Below, piece after piece: positions 1 to 11,076 of a DNA stretch of 32,330 nt. Both the position numbers and the translations under genes were made by a program. The notes beneath the pieces were generated by a model. That model had not been told where the DNA came from. It did not search any database and saw only the letters and a program-made list of their open reading frames with translations. The DNA comes from an uncultured Acidobacteriota bacterium (lineage in GTDB: Bacteria; Acidobacteriota; Blastocatellia; RBC074): positions 1 to 32,330 of the forward strand of contig CAIKMY010000438.1 of assembly GCA_903828635.1 (NCBI GenBank). Reading direction: 5' to 3'. Numbering within the stretch: position 1 is the stretch's first letter; every line of letters starts with the position of its first letter.

Positions 1-1435
1 CAAGCCAGCGATTCCTGTTCCCACCCTCGTTACGCAACAGCAGCGGAGCCGCCCCATTGTTGATCACCAGCAGATCGATGTCCCCGTCATTGTCGTAATC
101 CCCGACACTCAGACCACGCGCCGGAAAGTCCTTTTTGAAGACCTCTCCCGACTGCAGACTTACATTGCGGTAGCGGCCATTGATATTTTCGAAGAGAAGC
201 AGCGGTTCGGCATACTTTACCCGCGAGACCTGACTCTCGACCATGTCGTCCGGATGCCCGTTTGCCAGAAAGAGATCGTCATCGCCGTCATTGTCATAAT
301 CAAAAAACTTCAACCCCCACCCGCTCAGCAGCCGTGTCGCCTGGCCAATCTCGCCCGCCTGATCAGTGAATGTCAGGTCTTTCTCGTTATGATAGAGGCT
401 GAAAAGCTCCTGATCGATATTGGCGACAAAGAGATCCTGCCATCCGTCACCATCAAAATCGGTCGCATCAACCCCCATCCCCGACCGCGGGCTGCCGGCG
501 TCGCTGTATCCCACACCCGACGCCAGACCGATCTCCTCGAACCTGCCACCACCCTTGTTGACAAAGAGAAAATTGGCCAGCGTGTCGTTGGCGACGAAGA
601 GGTCGCTCAGCCCGTCGTTGTTGATGTCTGTCGCCACCGCCCCAAATGACTTGCCAGGTGAGCCCGCTATCCCCGAGCTTTTGCTCTGATCCGAGAATGT
701 CCCATTCCCTTCATTCCTGAAGAGAAAGCTTGGTCGTGGCTTGAAGACTCGCGGAATGCAGTAATACCTGCGCCCCATGCGGTTATCTCCGCAAAAGACG
801 CTGCTCTCTGCTGAGTATTGCACGAAACTCGAGACGAAAAGATCCAGCTTCTGGTCATTGTCGTAATCGAACCAGGTGGCACACGTCGACCAGTTCGGTG
901 CTCCAATCCCCGCTTTCTCAGTGATGTCCGTGAAGCTGCCATTTCCGTTGTTCTGAAAGAGGCGGTTGCGACCGTAGTTGGTCACATAAAGATCCTGCCA
1001 GCCATCGCCGTTGAAGTCGCCAGCCGCCGCTCCCATCCCGAAATCGCCCATCTGCCCGCAACCAACCCCCGCCTTGTCGGTCACCTCGGCGAAGCTCCCA
1101 TTCCCGAGATTGCGGTAAAGCGCATTCCGCAACGGCTTCGCCGGCTTGTAAAAATCTGATGGCCCGCTGTTGACAAGGTAAATGTCGAGCAGGCCGTCGT
1201 TGTCGTAATCGAAGAAGATCCCGCCTCCACCGCAGGTCTCAGGCAGATGGCGCGCGTCCGAGCGCCCGCTCTCGTGCGTCCAGACAATGCCACTGCTCCG
1301 TGACTCTACCTCGACATAGGTTACGCCCTGTCCTGACTGCGCCTCAGGGTGACTGTGCGGCACCACCGCCACCAATGCCAGTGCCAGTACAAACCCGACC
1401 ACCGCCACCTTTACTGTCTCTCCTCTCATGATCAT
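1..1435 (-). CDS. FG-GAP/VCBS repeat protein, CRTAC1 / ASPIC-UnbV type, partial (C-terminus beyond left edge)
   Basis: Not in the ORF track because it is open at the window edge. My translation of the minus strand from 1435 (or 1429) is continuous: [25 protein letters not shown] (signal peptide), then repeated [15 protein letters not shown] / [17 protein letters not shown] / [15 protein letters not shown] / [13 protein letters not shown] motifs, ending in [10 protein letters not shown], typical of entry into the ASPIC/UnbV domain. Confidence 0.85.
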   Translation of the reverse strand, partial: MIMRGETVKVAVVGFVLALALVAVVPHSHPEAQSGQGVTYVEVESRSSGIVWTHESGRSDARHLPETCGGGGIFFDYDNDGLLDIYLVNSGPSDFYKPAKPLRNALYRNLGNGSFAEVTDKAGVGCGQMGDFGMGAAAGDFNGDGWQDLYVTNYGRNRLFQNNGNGSFTDITEKAGIGAPNWSTCATWFDYDNDQKLDLFVSSFVQYSAESSVFCGDNRMGRRYYCIPRVFKPRPSFLFRNEGNGTFSDQSKSSGIAGSPGKSFGAVATDINNDGLSDLFVANDTLANFLFVNKGGGRFEEIGLASGVGYSDAGSPRSGMGVDATDFDGDGWQDLFVANIDQELFSLYHNEKDLTFTDQAGEIGQATRLLSGWGLKFFDYDNDGDDDLFLANGHPDDMVESQVSRVKYAEPLLLFENINGRYRNVSLQSGEVFKKDFPARGLSVGDYDNDGDIDLLVINNGAAPLLLRNEGGNRNRWL

Positions 1436-1471
1436 CGCTTTTTATAAGTTATCGAATATCTTCTCCGCTAA

Positions 1472-2602
1472 TCAATTTGGATACGGGTCTCCCGGGCGGG
1501 CGATCCTGATTCGGTGATCGGTGAAGCGAAAATGAGCACCCGGCAGGTCAACCTTCGGCATGTGGCACGAGGCACAATCCCTCTTTCCAACCCGGCAGAC
1601 CTTTACTGCTGCCTCTCCCTTTGGCTGCCCGCTCGTGTGACAGGCCTTGCACTTTCCATCGTAATGTCCGGCATCTTTTTTTACAGACTCATGTTTTACA
1701 GCCTCATGCGGATTATGACAACCAATACAACTTATCCGCCGATCATCCGAATAGCACTTGCTATTGAAGATCCGATAAGGCTGAAAACGGACGTTGAACT
1801 TGCCGTCCTCTGAGTTGAGACTGACTATGCGATCGACACTCCGATGGCACGACCCGCAAAATTCCTGGCTGATCTCGTCACCGCTCAGCCTCCCGGGATT
1901 GAAGATCAATCCCTTGTTTGGACGCCCCTCCCGTCCGGCCCTGATGTGGTTGACACCGGCTCCGTGGCAACCTTCACAGCTGATCCCGGCCATCATCTTC
2001 TCCGGATGCAGCCGCGAATTGCTGACCGAATTGGTCGCATGACACGCAAAACACTGCGCCGCCTCGTCCCGTGACAGTTTCCGGCCAAAGGCCTCCTCCA
2101 CCGTCCGCGGCACTGTTCCCTGGTAGCCGATCGTCAGGTCCAGCCCCTTGATTTCCCGGTAGAAGCTGACACGGCTTTCGTAGTATTCGTCACGATATCG
2201 CAGCAGGTATGTCTGCCCCGCCTGGCCCTGACCGAAACTGTAGAAGATTGGTTCGCTGATCGTCGAGACGCCATCGCTCACAGTGTAGATGCTCTGGTCA
2301 CCACGCCGGACGATCTCAAAGCTGTACTTCCCCTCGCGAAAGGTCAGTCGCTGATTGGCCCGCAGAATCGGTGCCTCGGCGACATTTTCAAGAGCCGCCC
2401 TCATCGGACTCAGCTCGTACTGCTTCGCCATGTTTGCATGGCACTCGACGCAGGCCTGCGATCCGGCAAACTCCGTACCTCCCGGAATCTGAGTCGGAAT
2501 CCACCGCCGCACCGGCTCCTGCGTTCCCCCAAGTCCGGCAACTGTGGCCACGACGACAAATATTGCCACGGTAATTCGCTTTCGTTGGAGGTCGTGTCTC
2601 AT
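1472..2602 (-). CDS. multihaem c-type cytochrome (7 CXXCH motifs)
   Basis: ORF of 376 aa with an N-terminal hydrophobic segment and CVECH, CFACH, CEGCH, CGSCH, CIGCH, CKACH, CASCH; C-terminal MPKVDLPGAHFRFTDHRIRI as in cytochrome c554-like / TPR-associated multihaem proteins. Confidence 0.9.
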   Translation of the reverse strand: MRHDLQRKRITVAIFVVVATVAGLGGTQEPVRRWIPTQIPGGTEFAGSQACVECHANMAKQYELSPMRAALENVAEAPILRANQRLTFREGKYSFEIVRRGDQSIYTVSDGVSTISEPIFYSFGQGQAGQTYLLRYRDEYYESRVSFYREIKGLDLTIGYQGTVPRTVEEAFGRKLSRDEAAQCFACHATNSVSNSRLHPEKMMAGISCEGCHGAGVNHIRAGREGRPNKGLIFNPGRLSGDEISQEFCGSCHRSVDRIVSLNSEDGKFNVRFQPYRIFNSKCYSDDRRISCIGCHNPHEAVKHESVKKDAGHYDGKCKACHTSGQPKGEAAVKVCRVGKRDCASCHMPKVDLPGAHFRFTDHRIRIARPGDPYPN

Positions 2603-2627
2603 AGACGTTCTTCAGCTTTGGTCGGTC

Positions 2628-3797
2628 TCAGGGTTTCTCGCGCCCTGGCAGCTCGCGCAGCAACGGATTATTCAACCGCTGCGATTCGGCCGTTGGCTGC
2701 TTCTTCTGCTGCTCCGCCGCCAGCCGCTCGATGATTGCCTGCTCCCGTCGGGCATCTGCCGGCCGTTTCAGTCGGAAATAGAGCCGCGCCAGCAGGACAT
2801 GTGCCGGACTATAGTCTGGCAGAATACCCACCATCTGCTCAAGCAGTCGCACTGCCTCCTCCGTCTTTCCCTGTGCCTGCGCCAACTGCCCCAGCTGATA
2901 CAGCACCCCCGGATCGCCCGGCCGCAATTCCAGCGCACGCCGCAGCAGTCTCTCGGCCTCATCCAGGCGTCCGTCCTCGCGATAAAGCCACCCGAGCCTC
3001 GTGTTTGCCTGATAGTTTCGCGGGTTGATCGCCAATTCCGCCTTGAATTCCTCGATCGCCAGCTCACGATTTCCCGTCAGCAGATAGACCACCCCAAGCT
3101 GCGCATGCGCCGTCGCGAGCTTCGGGTTGAGCTTCACCGCCTGCATCAACTCCTCCGCTGCCGGCTGCAACTGCTTTCGCGCCAGTTGGAATGACCCGAT
3201 GATCAGGTGCGACTCTGCCGAGTCGAGCTTCTGAAAGACCTGATCAACCAGCCGCTGCCCCTTGTCGAGCTGATCGTCCTGCAAATACGCATTCGCCAGC
3301 GCATAGGCCACCGAGAGATTCTCCGGCTGCACCCGATAGGCATACTCCAGGTTCCCGATTGCCTCCTTCAACTGCCCCTGCTCGAACTGGCAGATCCCCA
3401 GCAATGACCGCGCTTGCACGCTCTCCGGCTGTACCCTGATTACTTCCGCAAATTCATTGAGCGCCTGCCGGTACTGTTCGATCTGAAAATAGGCGATTCC
3501 AAGGTTGAGCCGAATCCGGTGCTCTGCCGGATCGACCGCCAGCGCCTCGCGATAGCGGGTGATCGCCTGCTCGTATTTGCCCTGCCGCGCAAAGATCACG
3601 CCCAGATTCGAGAGCGCATCCATTCGCCCCGGAATCAGCTTCAGTGATGCCTCATAGGCCGCCTGCGCTCCTCCCCAGTCTCCCCGTCGCTGCAACTCGA
3701 CTCCACGCAGAAACTCGGCCTCCGATTGTCGCACCATTTCACGATCCTGCATCGGCAGAATCAGTATCAAAATTGCCAGTATTGTCGATAAAATCAT
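2628..3797 (-). CDS. tetratricopeptide repeat protein
   Basis: ORF of 389 aa with signal peptide and many consecutive TPR units (for example ALSNLGVIFARQGKYEQAITRYREALAVDPAEHRIRLNLGIAYFQIEQYRQALNEF). Confidence 0.92.
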   Translation of the reverse strand: MILSTILAILILILPMQDREMVRQSEAEFLRGVELQRRGDWGGAQAAYEASLKLIPGRMDALSNLGVIFARQGKYEQAITRYREALAVDPAEHRIRLNLGIAYFQIEQYRQALNEFAEVIRVQPESVQARSLLGICQFEQGQLKEAIGNLEYAYRVQPENLSVAYALANAYLQDDQLDKGQRLVDQVFQKLDSAESHLIIGSFQLARKQLQPAAEELMQAVKLNPKLATAHAQLGVVYLLTGNRELAIEEFKAELAINPRNYQANTRLGWLYREDGRLDEAERLLRRALELRPGDPGVLYQLGQLAQAQGKTEEAVRLLEQMVGILPDYSPAHVLLARLYFRLKRPADARREQAIIERLAAEQQKKQPTAESQRLNNPLLRELPGREKP

Positions 3798-3838
3798 CGG
3801 ATGGGACTGCCCGGGGATGGCTTAAGTAATTTGCCGCA

Positions 3839-3886
3839 AGGGCGATGGAGCGGCGAGGCCATCGACCCCGCCCACTCCATCGCCCT
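3839..3886 (-). promoter_or_regulatory. intercistronic stem-loop between TonB receptor and TPR gene
   Basis: Perfect 12-nt arms AGGGCGATGGAG (3839-3850) / CTCCATCGCCCT (3875-3886); no U-run follows on the minus strand. Confidence 0.6.
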
Positions 3887-3892
3887 CCTCAA

Positions 3893-6800
3893 TCAGAAGG
3901 TGAACTTCAACGCCAGCTCGACCACGCGCTGGCCGCGCTTGGTCAGAATCTGGCCGAACCGGTTCTTTGTGTCATCCGTGAAGGTGAAGCCCTTCGACGG
4001 ATCACAGACACCTGAGACCGTTCCGCCATTGCCGTTCGGCACCGTCTGCGTGAAGCTGGTCACCGTTCCATCTGCCAGCACCAGCGTCTGATTCGTCGGC
4101 GTCCGCGTACAACGCGTGTCGAGCGTCAGATAGATGTCGCTGTTGTTGGCATTGCCGGTATCAATGCTCTTCGAGAATGCCTGATTGAAGATATTGAAGA
4201 ATCCGGCCCGGAACTGCAGATTCTTCGTCTCCGAAATACGGAAATTCTTGAAGAGGCTGATGTCCCAGTTCTGCTGGTTCGGTGTTCTGAAGTAGTACGG
4301 CGAGATCAGCGGGCCGGTCGTCCCGAATCCCGGAATCGAGACCGCCGAGAGATCGAAGATCCGCTCGCCAACCTTCTTGCCGCTCAGCTTCGGATTTGAA
4401 CGGAAGATCGGTGAGATCGCTCCGGCCGCATACCCGTCAGATGGATAGGCATCCGTGCCAAAGTTCGCGATTTCGATCCCCGTGCTCGTGATGTCGCCAA
4501 GGAATCTCAGCCGTAGCGGTGTGCCGCTCGCAAAGGTCGTGATCCCCGAAAGCTGCCACCCGTTGAGCAGCGCCTTCGCGAACCCGTTCTTCACCGGCGA
4601 GAGATCCGGAATGTTGTAGTTGTATGAGAGATTGGCCACATGCGTTCGATCGTAGTTGAGCACACCAAAGGTGCGTCCCCGTGCGTCGATCGGATCCTGA
4701 TCGCCAAACTCTCCCGACGTCAGCCCCAGCACCTTTGAGAAGGTGTAGGTTCCGAAGAACTGCAGATTCTTGCCCGTCTGCCGACTGACCGTTACCTGCA
4801 GCGAATGGTAGTTCGACGTCGCGTTATATTCGTTGTAGCGAACATAGTTCATATCCGGGAAGGGACGGAACTTGTTGATCGCCGTGCCATCGAGCGAGCT
4901 GCGATGCAGCGGATTGGTGAGATCGGCCTTGACGCCGGTCTGTGTGACGATTTCGCAGTTGCCGCGCCGAATTACCTGGCCCGTCGAACTGACCTGCCCC
5001 GGATCGCATCCCGGATTCTTCAGGAAAGTGATCTCGCTTCCCGGGTCTCCCGGAACCGCACCCTTGAGCAGTGCCCCAACCGGGACGAAGTTGATCGGAC
5101 GCCGGCTTGGCAGATGACGCCCGAACGTCCCCACATAGCCTGCCTCAAAAACTGTCTGGAACGGCAACCGCGTTGCCAGACTGAGGCTGGTCGTGTAGGT
5201 GCTCGGCAGCTTGAACGACTCCGGATTTGGCGAGATGATGTCGCCCCCTCCGCTTGCCAGCTTCAGAGGATTGACGTCGATCGTCTTCCCGTTTGGCAGT
5301 GTCACCCGACCCATGTTGCTGAGCGTCATTCCACCAAGATCAGCCCAGGTCACACCTCCCGTACCATCCGCGTTCTGTGTCCCCGGGATTGTGGTGTAGA
5401 TTCCCAGCGCTGCCCCGACGTTCCCGTTGACCGGGCTGCGAATCGTCGCATCATACTGGAAGTTCCCCTGCACGCGGTTGTAGAAGACACCGCCTCCACC
5501 ACGAACCACCAATTTCTGGTTGCCCCAGATGTCCCACGCAAAATTGAGACGCGGACCCCAGAGCAGCGGTTGTGCGTCGATTGCCCCTGTCTGGATCTCT
5601 CCCCGCGCCGCCGAGAGAACCCCATTTGGCCGGAAAGGATCACCGTTGATGTAATAACCCGCACCACGCTTGTAGGCCTGCGGGCTGAAGATGATGTCGA
5701 AACCCTTCCGCTCCGCATTGACCGACATGTGGGCCAGGCGCATACCGTACTCCAGCGTGAAGTTCGGACGAACCTTCCACGAATCCTGGGCGTAGAACTC
5801 GTAGTTATAGAATCGGAAGTTCCCCGTTGGCGTCCTCGTGCCATGCGACACGCCCGTCAATTGACCGGTCAGCAGATCACCCCAGTCATTCCCCGTGCCA
5901 AAGGCATTCCAGTTGTTGAACTCAAGCTGGCCCTCCGACGAATCCTGGAAGTTCTGCTTCTTGTTGCCCTGCTCGACCAGTCCGCCAAACTTCAGCGTGT
6001 GGCTGCCGGCAACCTTCGTCAGGTTGTCAGTCACCGAGAAGCTGTCGTTGTAGGCGAAGATCGGATTGGTTCCTGGCGACCAGAGCTGCCCCTGTGCCCA
6101 GCTGATCAGTGAGAGCGGTGCCTGTCGGCTCTGCCGGCCAAACGGATTGTCGAACGGCAGCCGAATGTTCTCCATGCCCAGCGCCTTCAGCGAGACCTTG
6201 TCAGGATCAGCATACTGATTATCCAGCTTCAGCTTGCTGCCGCTGAAGACCACCTCGTTCGTCATCGACGGATTGATGATCGTCGTCATCCCTACCGCCA
6301 CCGAACGCCCGAGATTGGTCGAGACGTTGTGCGTCGGCAATTCAAATGTCGACGGCCCCCACCAGATGCCGTATGGTCCGTCCTGTAGCTCACGCTCGCG
6401 CGTGATGCGGACGTAGATGTTCGTCTTGTCGGATGGCTTGTAGTCAAAGCGCATCTTCAGATCGCGACGATTCTGAAATGCCACCGGAACCGCAACATAG
6501 TTATTGTTCGGTGAATTGAGGTTCGGCGCCGGGTAGAGATTGAGCAGCGACTGGCCGAATGGATTGATGTAGGGGGCAAGGTTTCCATTCGGTGCCTCCT
6601 GCCCCGCATTGGCGAATCCTCCCGGAATGCGGACTCCAAGCCCCTTGAAATCACCCTTTCGCTGCGCCAGTGTCGGGACGTTCGAGAGCTTCGGTTGTGC
6701 CGAGAAGTTCTGTCGCTGGTACTCGAACCCGACGAAGAAAAAGAGCTTGTCACGATTCTGGTTAAGCTTGCTCAGACCGCCGATCGGCAGTCTGATCGGA

Positions 6801-7771
6801 CCACCAATGTTGCCACCCGGATAGTAGAATCGACCAAGCGGTTTCTGTGCCGCCAGTGAGGTTGGATCTGTCGCCTTGATGTAATTCCGGAAGCGATCAT
6901 TCGCCGCCAGGGCATCGTGGCGCAGGTAATTGTACAGCGCTCCGTGGAAATCACGGCCGCCCGACTTGGTTGTACCCGTGATCTGCACGCCACTGTTGCC
7001 GTGCTCGGCTGCATAGTTGCTCGTCTTGATCGTCACCTCCTGAACCATATCATTGTTCAGACTGACGATCGAGCCGCAGTTGCATCCGATGTCGACGACG
7101 CGCGAGCCGTCGACGCTGACGTTGTTGTTGGTGCCGCGCTGCCCGTTGACTGCATATGCCGAAGCATCGCCAAATCCGACGATCTGGTACGATGACTGAT
7201 CCGGCGCGACGACGCCCGGCAGAATGCGCATCAGCTCAAGGCTGCTGCGGCTGATGATCGAGAGATTTTCGATCTGACTGGCCGTAATCGTATTCGACTT
7301 CTCGCCAGTCTCCGTCTTGATCTCCTCGACCGTGCCGGTGACTGTCACCGTTTCTGTGGCTGCTCCCACCGAGAGCGAAATATCGAGCCCGCGAATCTCC
7401 GTCGGGCTCAGCAGCAGTCCGGTCTGCGTCAGCGTCTTGAATCCGCCCGCCTCGACCCTCAGCGTGTAGGTGCCCGGCTCAACGGCAGCAAAGGTGTAGG
7501 TCCCCTCACCGCTCGTCTCCGATTTGCGTTCACTCTGCGTCCGCGTGTTGATCAGTGTCACTGTGGCCTTCGGCACCACTGCTCCTGTCTGATCGGTAAC
7601 CGTGCCGCGCAGCGTTGCGCTGCCCGCCGTCTGCGCCATCACCGTCGAGCCGCCAGGCAACAGCAGCAGCGCCTGCAGCAGCATCAGTGCCACTCCATGC
7701 ATCCACCACTGTCGTTCTCGCGCCACGCCGGCCGGCCGCCTCAGGCGACTCTCTCCAGACCTCGTGTGCAT
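3893..7771 (-). CDS. TonB-dependent receptor, Oar-like, with N-terminal carboxypeptidase-regulatory-like domain
   Basis: ORF of 1292 aa: signal peptide, [56 protein letters not shown], plug region, long beta-barrel and C-terminal ...ELALKFTF. Confidence 0.92.
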   Translation of the reverse strand: MHTRSGESRLRRPAGVARERQWWMHGVALMLLQALLLLPGGSTVMAQTAGSATLRGTVTDQTGAVVPKATVTLINTRTQSERKSETSGEGTYTFAAVEPGTYTLRVEAGGFKTLTQTGLLLSPTEIRGLDISLSVGAATETVTVTGTVEEIKTETGEKSNTITASQIENLSIISRSSLELMRILPGVVAPDQSSYQIVGFGDASAYAVNGQRGTNNNVSVDGSRVVDIGCNCGSIVSLNNDMVQEVTIKTSNYAAEHGNSGVQITGTTKSGGRDFHGALYNYLRHDALAANDRFRNYIKATDPTSLAAQKPLGRFYYPGGNIGGPIRLPIGGLSKLNQNRDKLFFFVGFEYQRQNFSAQPKLSNVPTLAQRKGDFKGLGVRIPGGFANAGQEAPNGNLAPYINPFGQSLLNLYPAPNLNSPNNNYVAVPVAFQNRRDLKMRFDYKPSDKTNIYVRITRERELQDGPYGIWWGPSTFELPTHNVSTNLGRSVAVGMTTIINPSMTNEVVFSGSKLKLDNQYADPDKVSLKALGMENIRLPFDNPFGRQSRQAPLSLISWAQGQLWSPGTNPIFAYNDSFSVTDNLTKVAGSHTLKFGGLVEQGNKKQNFQDSSEGQLEFNNWNAFGTGNDWGDLLTGQLTGVSHGTRTPTGNFRFYNYEFYAQDSWKVRPNFTLEYGMRLAHMSVNAERKGFDIIFSPQAYKRGAGYYINGDPFRPNGVLSAARGEIQTGAIDAQPLLWGPRLNFAWDIWGNQKLVVRGGGGVFYNRVQGNFQYDATIRSPVNGNVGAALGIYTTIPGTQNADGTGGVTWADLGGMTLSNMGRVTLPNGKTIDVNPLKLASGGGDIISPNPESFKLPSTYTTSLSLATRLPFQTVFEAGYVGTFGRHLPSRRPINFVPVGALLKGAVPGDPGSEITFLKNPGCDPGQVSSTGQVIRRGNCEIVTQTGVKADLTNPLHRSSLDGTAINKFRPFPDMNYVRYNEYNATSNYHSLQVTVSRQTGKNLQFFGTYTFSKVLGLTSGEFGDQDPIDARGRTFGVLNYDRTHVANLSYNYNIPDLSPVKNGFAKALLNGWQLSGITTFASGTPLRLRFLGDITSTGIEIANFGTDAYPSDGYAAGAISPIFRSNPKLSGKKVGERIFDLSAVSIPGFGTTGPLISPYYFRTPNQQNWDISLFKNFRISETKNLQFRAGFFNIFNQAFSKSIDTGNANNSDIYLTLDTRCTRTPTNQTLVLADGTVTSFTQTVPNGNGGTVSGVCDPSKGFTFTDDTKNRFGQILTKRGQRVVELALKFTF

Positions 7772-8049
7772 CTATTTACCTCCAGATTGCTTCATTATCT
7801 GATAGTCGATTCGGCGTCTCTCCGAACTGCCCGGATGCCGCTTTCTCGAAGGGTTTATTGCTCTTTCCCCGGGGCGTCAGGTCGATAGACGAACCTCAAC
7901 CTCCGGGTTACTTCAGGGCTGACTATGCTGATGGACTATATGAGATCCAAAGCGGATGGTGCTCTCCGGCACCAATATGTCTCTTAATTGGATTAAAGAC
8001 CACAATCCGGTTACAGCCGAATATTGAAAAACAGAAGACGATACCGAGT

Positions 8050-8119
8050 ACGAAACAGACAAACTGATAAAGACAAGCCGATAAAGACAAACCGATAAAG
8101 ACAAGCCGACAGAGATAAA
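8050..8119. repeat. 14-bp tandem repeat (about 5 units, consensus CCGATAAAGACAAG)
   Basis: Units 8064-8077 ctgataaagacaag, 8078-8091 ccgataaagacaaa, 8092-8105 ccgataaagacaag, 8106-8119 ccgacagagataaa; degenerate unit 8050-8063 acgaaacagacaaa. Confidence 0.85.
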
Positions 8120-8316
8120 CAGATGCACACCTGGTCGAGTGTAAATATTCAGCTATGAGTGTCCGGTAATATTATTTAAACCCTTCCCACTCGTCAACCT
8201 GAAAATAGTCCTGAATTGGAACACGCAAAAGTGGAATGCGGCCCGCTGGAATTGTCACGAATGAGGGACGTCTTCCCCTGTCGGCTGTTTCTATTCAGGC
8301 TGAACGAGAGCCACTA

Positions 8317-8345
8317 TTTCCATTATTCGTGCTCGCGCCTATAAT
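8317..8345 (+). promoter_or_regulatory. sigma70-like promoter, possibly giving a leaderless mRNA
   Basis: TTTCCA (8317-8322), 17 bp, TATAAT (8340-8345), only 8 nt before the ATG at 8354, with no Shine-Dalgarno. Confidence 0.5.
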
Positions 8346-8353
8346 CCGCTGAT

Positions 8354-9835
8354 ATGCAAATGATGGATCTGTTCAATCTGTCGCTGGTCGGGAGATCTTC
8401 GGTAACGGGGCTGGAATACGACCTGCCGGGTGGCAGGACCGGCACACTGACCTTTGGCGAGATCGCGCAGCGAAGTGATCGCGTTGCCAGACTGCTGCAA
8501 TCACGCGGCTTTGTCACCGGCGATCGCCTCGGGATCTTCCTTGCCAACCGTGTCGAGTTCATCGATATCGTCCTCGCCTCCCTCAGGCTGGGAGTGATCA
8601 TTGTTCCAATCAATATCCTTTACCGCGAGCGGGAGTTGAGCCATATCGTCGCCGACGCTGAGCCGAAGGCGGTCGTCACCACGGCCGAAGGGGCGAGTTG
8701 GTTACCATCGGGGACGTCGTTCATCGATGTCGAGGAGATTGGCCGCGTTGCCGCCGAGCCGGGCACTGTCATGCCAATAAGGTTGTCGCTCGATGGTGAT
8801 ACGCCGGCGGCAATCGTCTACACCTCGGGCACGACTGGTCGCTCGAAGGGAGCAGTGCTTACTCACAACAATCTTGCCGCCAACGCTGTCAATCTGCTGA
8901 CCTGCTGGCGCATCACCCGTGAGGATCGCTACCTTGCAGCACTGCCGCTTTTTCACGTTCATGGCCTTGGCAATGGCGTTATGTGCTGGCTGATCAGCGG
9001 CTGTCTGATGCGGCTGGCAGAGCGCTTTGAGATCGACCGCGCGCCGTCACTCTTCAGTGAATTCCTGCCCACTCTCTTCTTTGGTGTGCCGACGATCTAT
9101 GTCCGGCTGCTCGAATTGCCGGACGGTCTGGCCGAAAGGATCGGCTCGGTGATGCGCCTCTTCGTCTCCGGCTCAGCACCACTGCCGGCCCACATCCTCA
9201 CTGCGTTTCGCGAGAAGTACGGCCACACCATCCTTGAGCGTTACGGAATGAGCGAGACGCTCATGAATATCAGCAATCCTTACGAGGGTGAGCGGCGCCC
9301 GGGCAGCGTCGGCTTTCCGTTGCCGGGTGTCTCTGTCAGGATTGTCGATGGAGAAGGGAAGCCGGCAGCCGATGAAACCGTCGGGGAGTTGCTGGTTCGT
9401 GGCCCGAATCTCTTTGCCGGTTACTGGCGTCGCCCGGAGGCGACTGCTGAGGCAATTCTCGAAGGTGGCTGGTTTCGCACCGGCGACCTCGGTGAGCGCT
9501 CGGCAGATGGCTACTACACGCTGCGTGGTCGTCGCACCGACCTGATTATCTCCGGAGGCTTCAACCTCTACCCGCGTGAGATCGAGGAGGTGCTGCTCGA
9601 ATATCCCGGAGTCCGTGATGCGGTCGTCTGCGGAGTCGAGGATCAGCGGCGTGGCGAGGTGCCGGTTGCCTACCTCGTCACCGATGACCCGCTCGATGCT
9701 GCCGCACTCGAATCCCTCTGCCGGCGCTCGCTTGCCTCATTCAAAGTTCCCCGAGCCTTCATTCGCGTCGACGCCCTGCCGCGCAATGCCATGGGTAAGG
9801 TCCAGAAACACCTGCTTCCACCGTGGAGATCATGA
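8354..9835 (+). CDS. AMP-dependent acyl-CoA synthetase, malonyl-CoA synthetase (MatB)-like
   Basis: ORF of 493 aa with P-loop VYTSGTTGRSKGAVLTHNN, LPLFHVHGLGNG, ERYGMSET, GWFRTGDLGERSADGYYTLRGRRTDLIISGGFNLYPREIE, and C-terminal NAMGKVQK. MatB-like assignment supported by the adjacent MatC-like gene. Confidence 0.85.
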   Translation: MQMMDLFNLSLVGRSSVTGLEYDLPGGRTGTLTFGEIAQRSDRVARLLQSRGFVTGDRLGIFLANRVEFIDIVLASLRLGVIIVPINILYRERELSHIVADAEPKAVVTTAEGASWLPSGTSFIDVEEIGRVAAEPGTVMPIRLSLDGDTPAAIVYTSGTTGRSKGAVLTHNNLAANAVNLLTCWRITREDRYLAALPLFHVHGLGNGVMCWLISGCLMRLAERFEIDRAPSLFSEFLPTLFFGVPTIYVRLLELPDGLAERIGSVMRLFVSGSAPLPAHILTAFREKYGHTILERYGMSETLMNISNPYEGERRPGSVGFPLPGVSVRIVDGEGKPAADETVGELLVRGPNLFAGYWRRPEATAEAILEGGWFRTGDLGERSADGYYTLRGRRTDLIISGGFNLYPREIEEVLLEYPGVRDAVVCGVEDQRRGEVPVAYLVTDDPLDAAALESLCRRSLASFKVPRAFIRVDALPRNAMGKVQKHLLPPWRS

Positions 9836-11076
9836 ACGCCGCGACCTTCTCACTCCTGGCCCTGCTGGCCGCAATCGTCCTTTCGATGGTGACGCGGCTC
9901 AATGTTGGATTGATCGCCCTTGCTCTTGCCTGGCTGATCGGGGGCCTCGCTGCCGGCCTTACTCCTGAGGCCGTCATGAATGGTTATCCGGTCTCCCTCT
10001 TTCTGACGATCAGTGGTGTCACGCTCCTCTTCGCCTGTGCCGAATCGAATAACGCCCTGCGAGTCCTTGCCACTCGCACCGTCCGACTCGCGCGCGGGAG
10101 GCGATGGGCCTTGCCACTCCTCTTCTTTCTGATTGCCGCCATCGTCTCGATGGTCGGGCCCGGCTCCATCTCCAGCGTCGCGCTCGTCATCCCGCTGGCA
10201 ATGGCCATCGGACTTCACGCCAAAGTTCCTGCTTTTCTCATCGCCCTTGCAGTGACTAACGGGGCCAACGCCGGTAATCTCTCGCCGGTCAGCACTGTCG
10301 GTATCGTCGCCAATAATCGCATGGCCGAGGCCGGACTCGGTGGCCACGAGTGGCGCGTCTTTGCCGCCAACTTCCTTGCCCATCTCCTCGTCACCGCCAT
10401 CGCCTTCCTCTTTCTGGGCGGCCTCCGCCTTCGTGGCGAGGTCGATGGCCGCGAACTTGAGTCGCCACCCTTCGAGCGTCATCACTGGATCAGCATCGCC
10501 ATCATCACCGCCTGGATCGTCGGTGTCATCTTCTTCAAGCTGCCACTCGGTCTCAGTTCCTTTGCTGCGGTTACCCTGATCTTCATCCTGCGCGCCGCCA
10601 GTCAGGACCTTTCGATCAAAATGGTTCCGTGGAGCGTTGTCCTCATGGTTACCGGTGTTGCCACCCTTATCGCGCTGATGGAGAAGACCGGCGGGCTCAA
10701 CCTCTTCACCTCTCTCCTTGCACGACTGGCCACTCCGGGCACGGTCAACGGAGTCATGGCGTTTGTCAGCGGCGCAATTTCGACCTACAGCAGCACCTCC
10801 GGCGTCGTTCTCCCCGCCTTTCTGCCGACGGTTCCCAACCTTGTCAGTCAGCTTGGTGGCGGCGATCCCCTGGCCATTGCCCTGAGCATCAACGTCGGCT
10901 CCGCCCTTGTCGATGTCTCTCCACTCTCGACACTCGGCGCCCTCTGCGTCGCCGCTGTCAAGGATCCCGAAGAGTCTCAGCGACTCTTCCACCACCTCTT
11001 TGTCTGGGGAGTCTCGATGATTCTCGTCGGTGCCGCCATCTGCCAGCTCTTTGCCGGCTGGATGGCCCGACTGTGA
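9832..11076 (+). CDS. MatC-like dicarboxylate (malonate) carrier, integral membrane protein
   Basis: Polytopic hydrophobic ORF; N-terminal half resembles MatC_N (LNVGLIALALAWLIGGLAAG, FLTISGVTLLFACAESNNALRVLATRTVRLARGRRWALPLLFF, NGANAGNLSPVSTVG). ORF track starts at GTG 9823; ATG 9832 overlaps the upstream TGA (ATGA) and is the likelier start. Confidence 0.75.
   Translation: MNAATFSLLALLAAIVLSMVTRLNVGLIALALAWLIGGLAAGLTPEAVMNGYPVSLFLTISGVTLLFACAESNNALRVLATRTVRLARGRRWALPLLFFLIAAIVSMVGPGSISSVALVIPLAMAIGLHAKVPAFLIALAVTNGANAGNLSPVSTVGIVANNRMAEAGLGGHEWRVFAANFLAHLLVTAIAFLFLGGLRLRGEVDGRELESPPFERHHWISIAIITAWIVGVIFFKLPLGLSSFAAVTLIFILRAASQDLSIKMVPWSVVLMVTGVATLIALMEKTGGLNLFTSLLARLATPGTVNGVMAFVSGAISTYSSTSGVVLPAFLPTVPNLVSQLGGGDPLAIALSINVGSALVDVSPLSTLGALCVAAVKDPEESQRLFHHLFVWGVSMILVGAAICQLFAGWMARL

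Noticed and set aside
4805-6112. 435-aa plus-strand ORF
   Set aside because: Antisense shadow of the TonB receptor; low-complexity Arg/Pro-rich translation with no domain.
8050-8119. CRISPR array
   Set aside because: 14-bp contiguous tandem repeat with no spacers.
9850-10995. 381-aa minus-strand ORF
   Set aside because: Antisense shadow of the MatC-like carrier; implausible hydrophilic composition.
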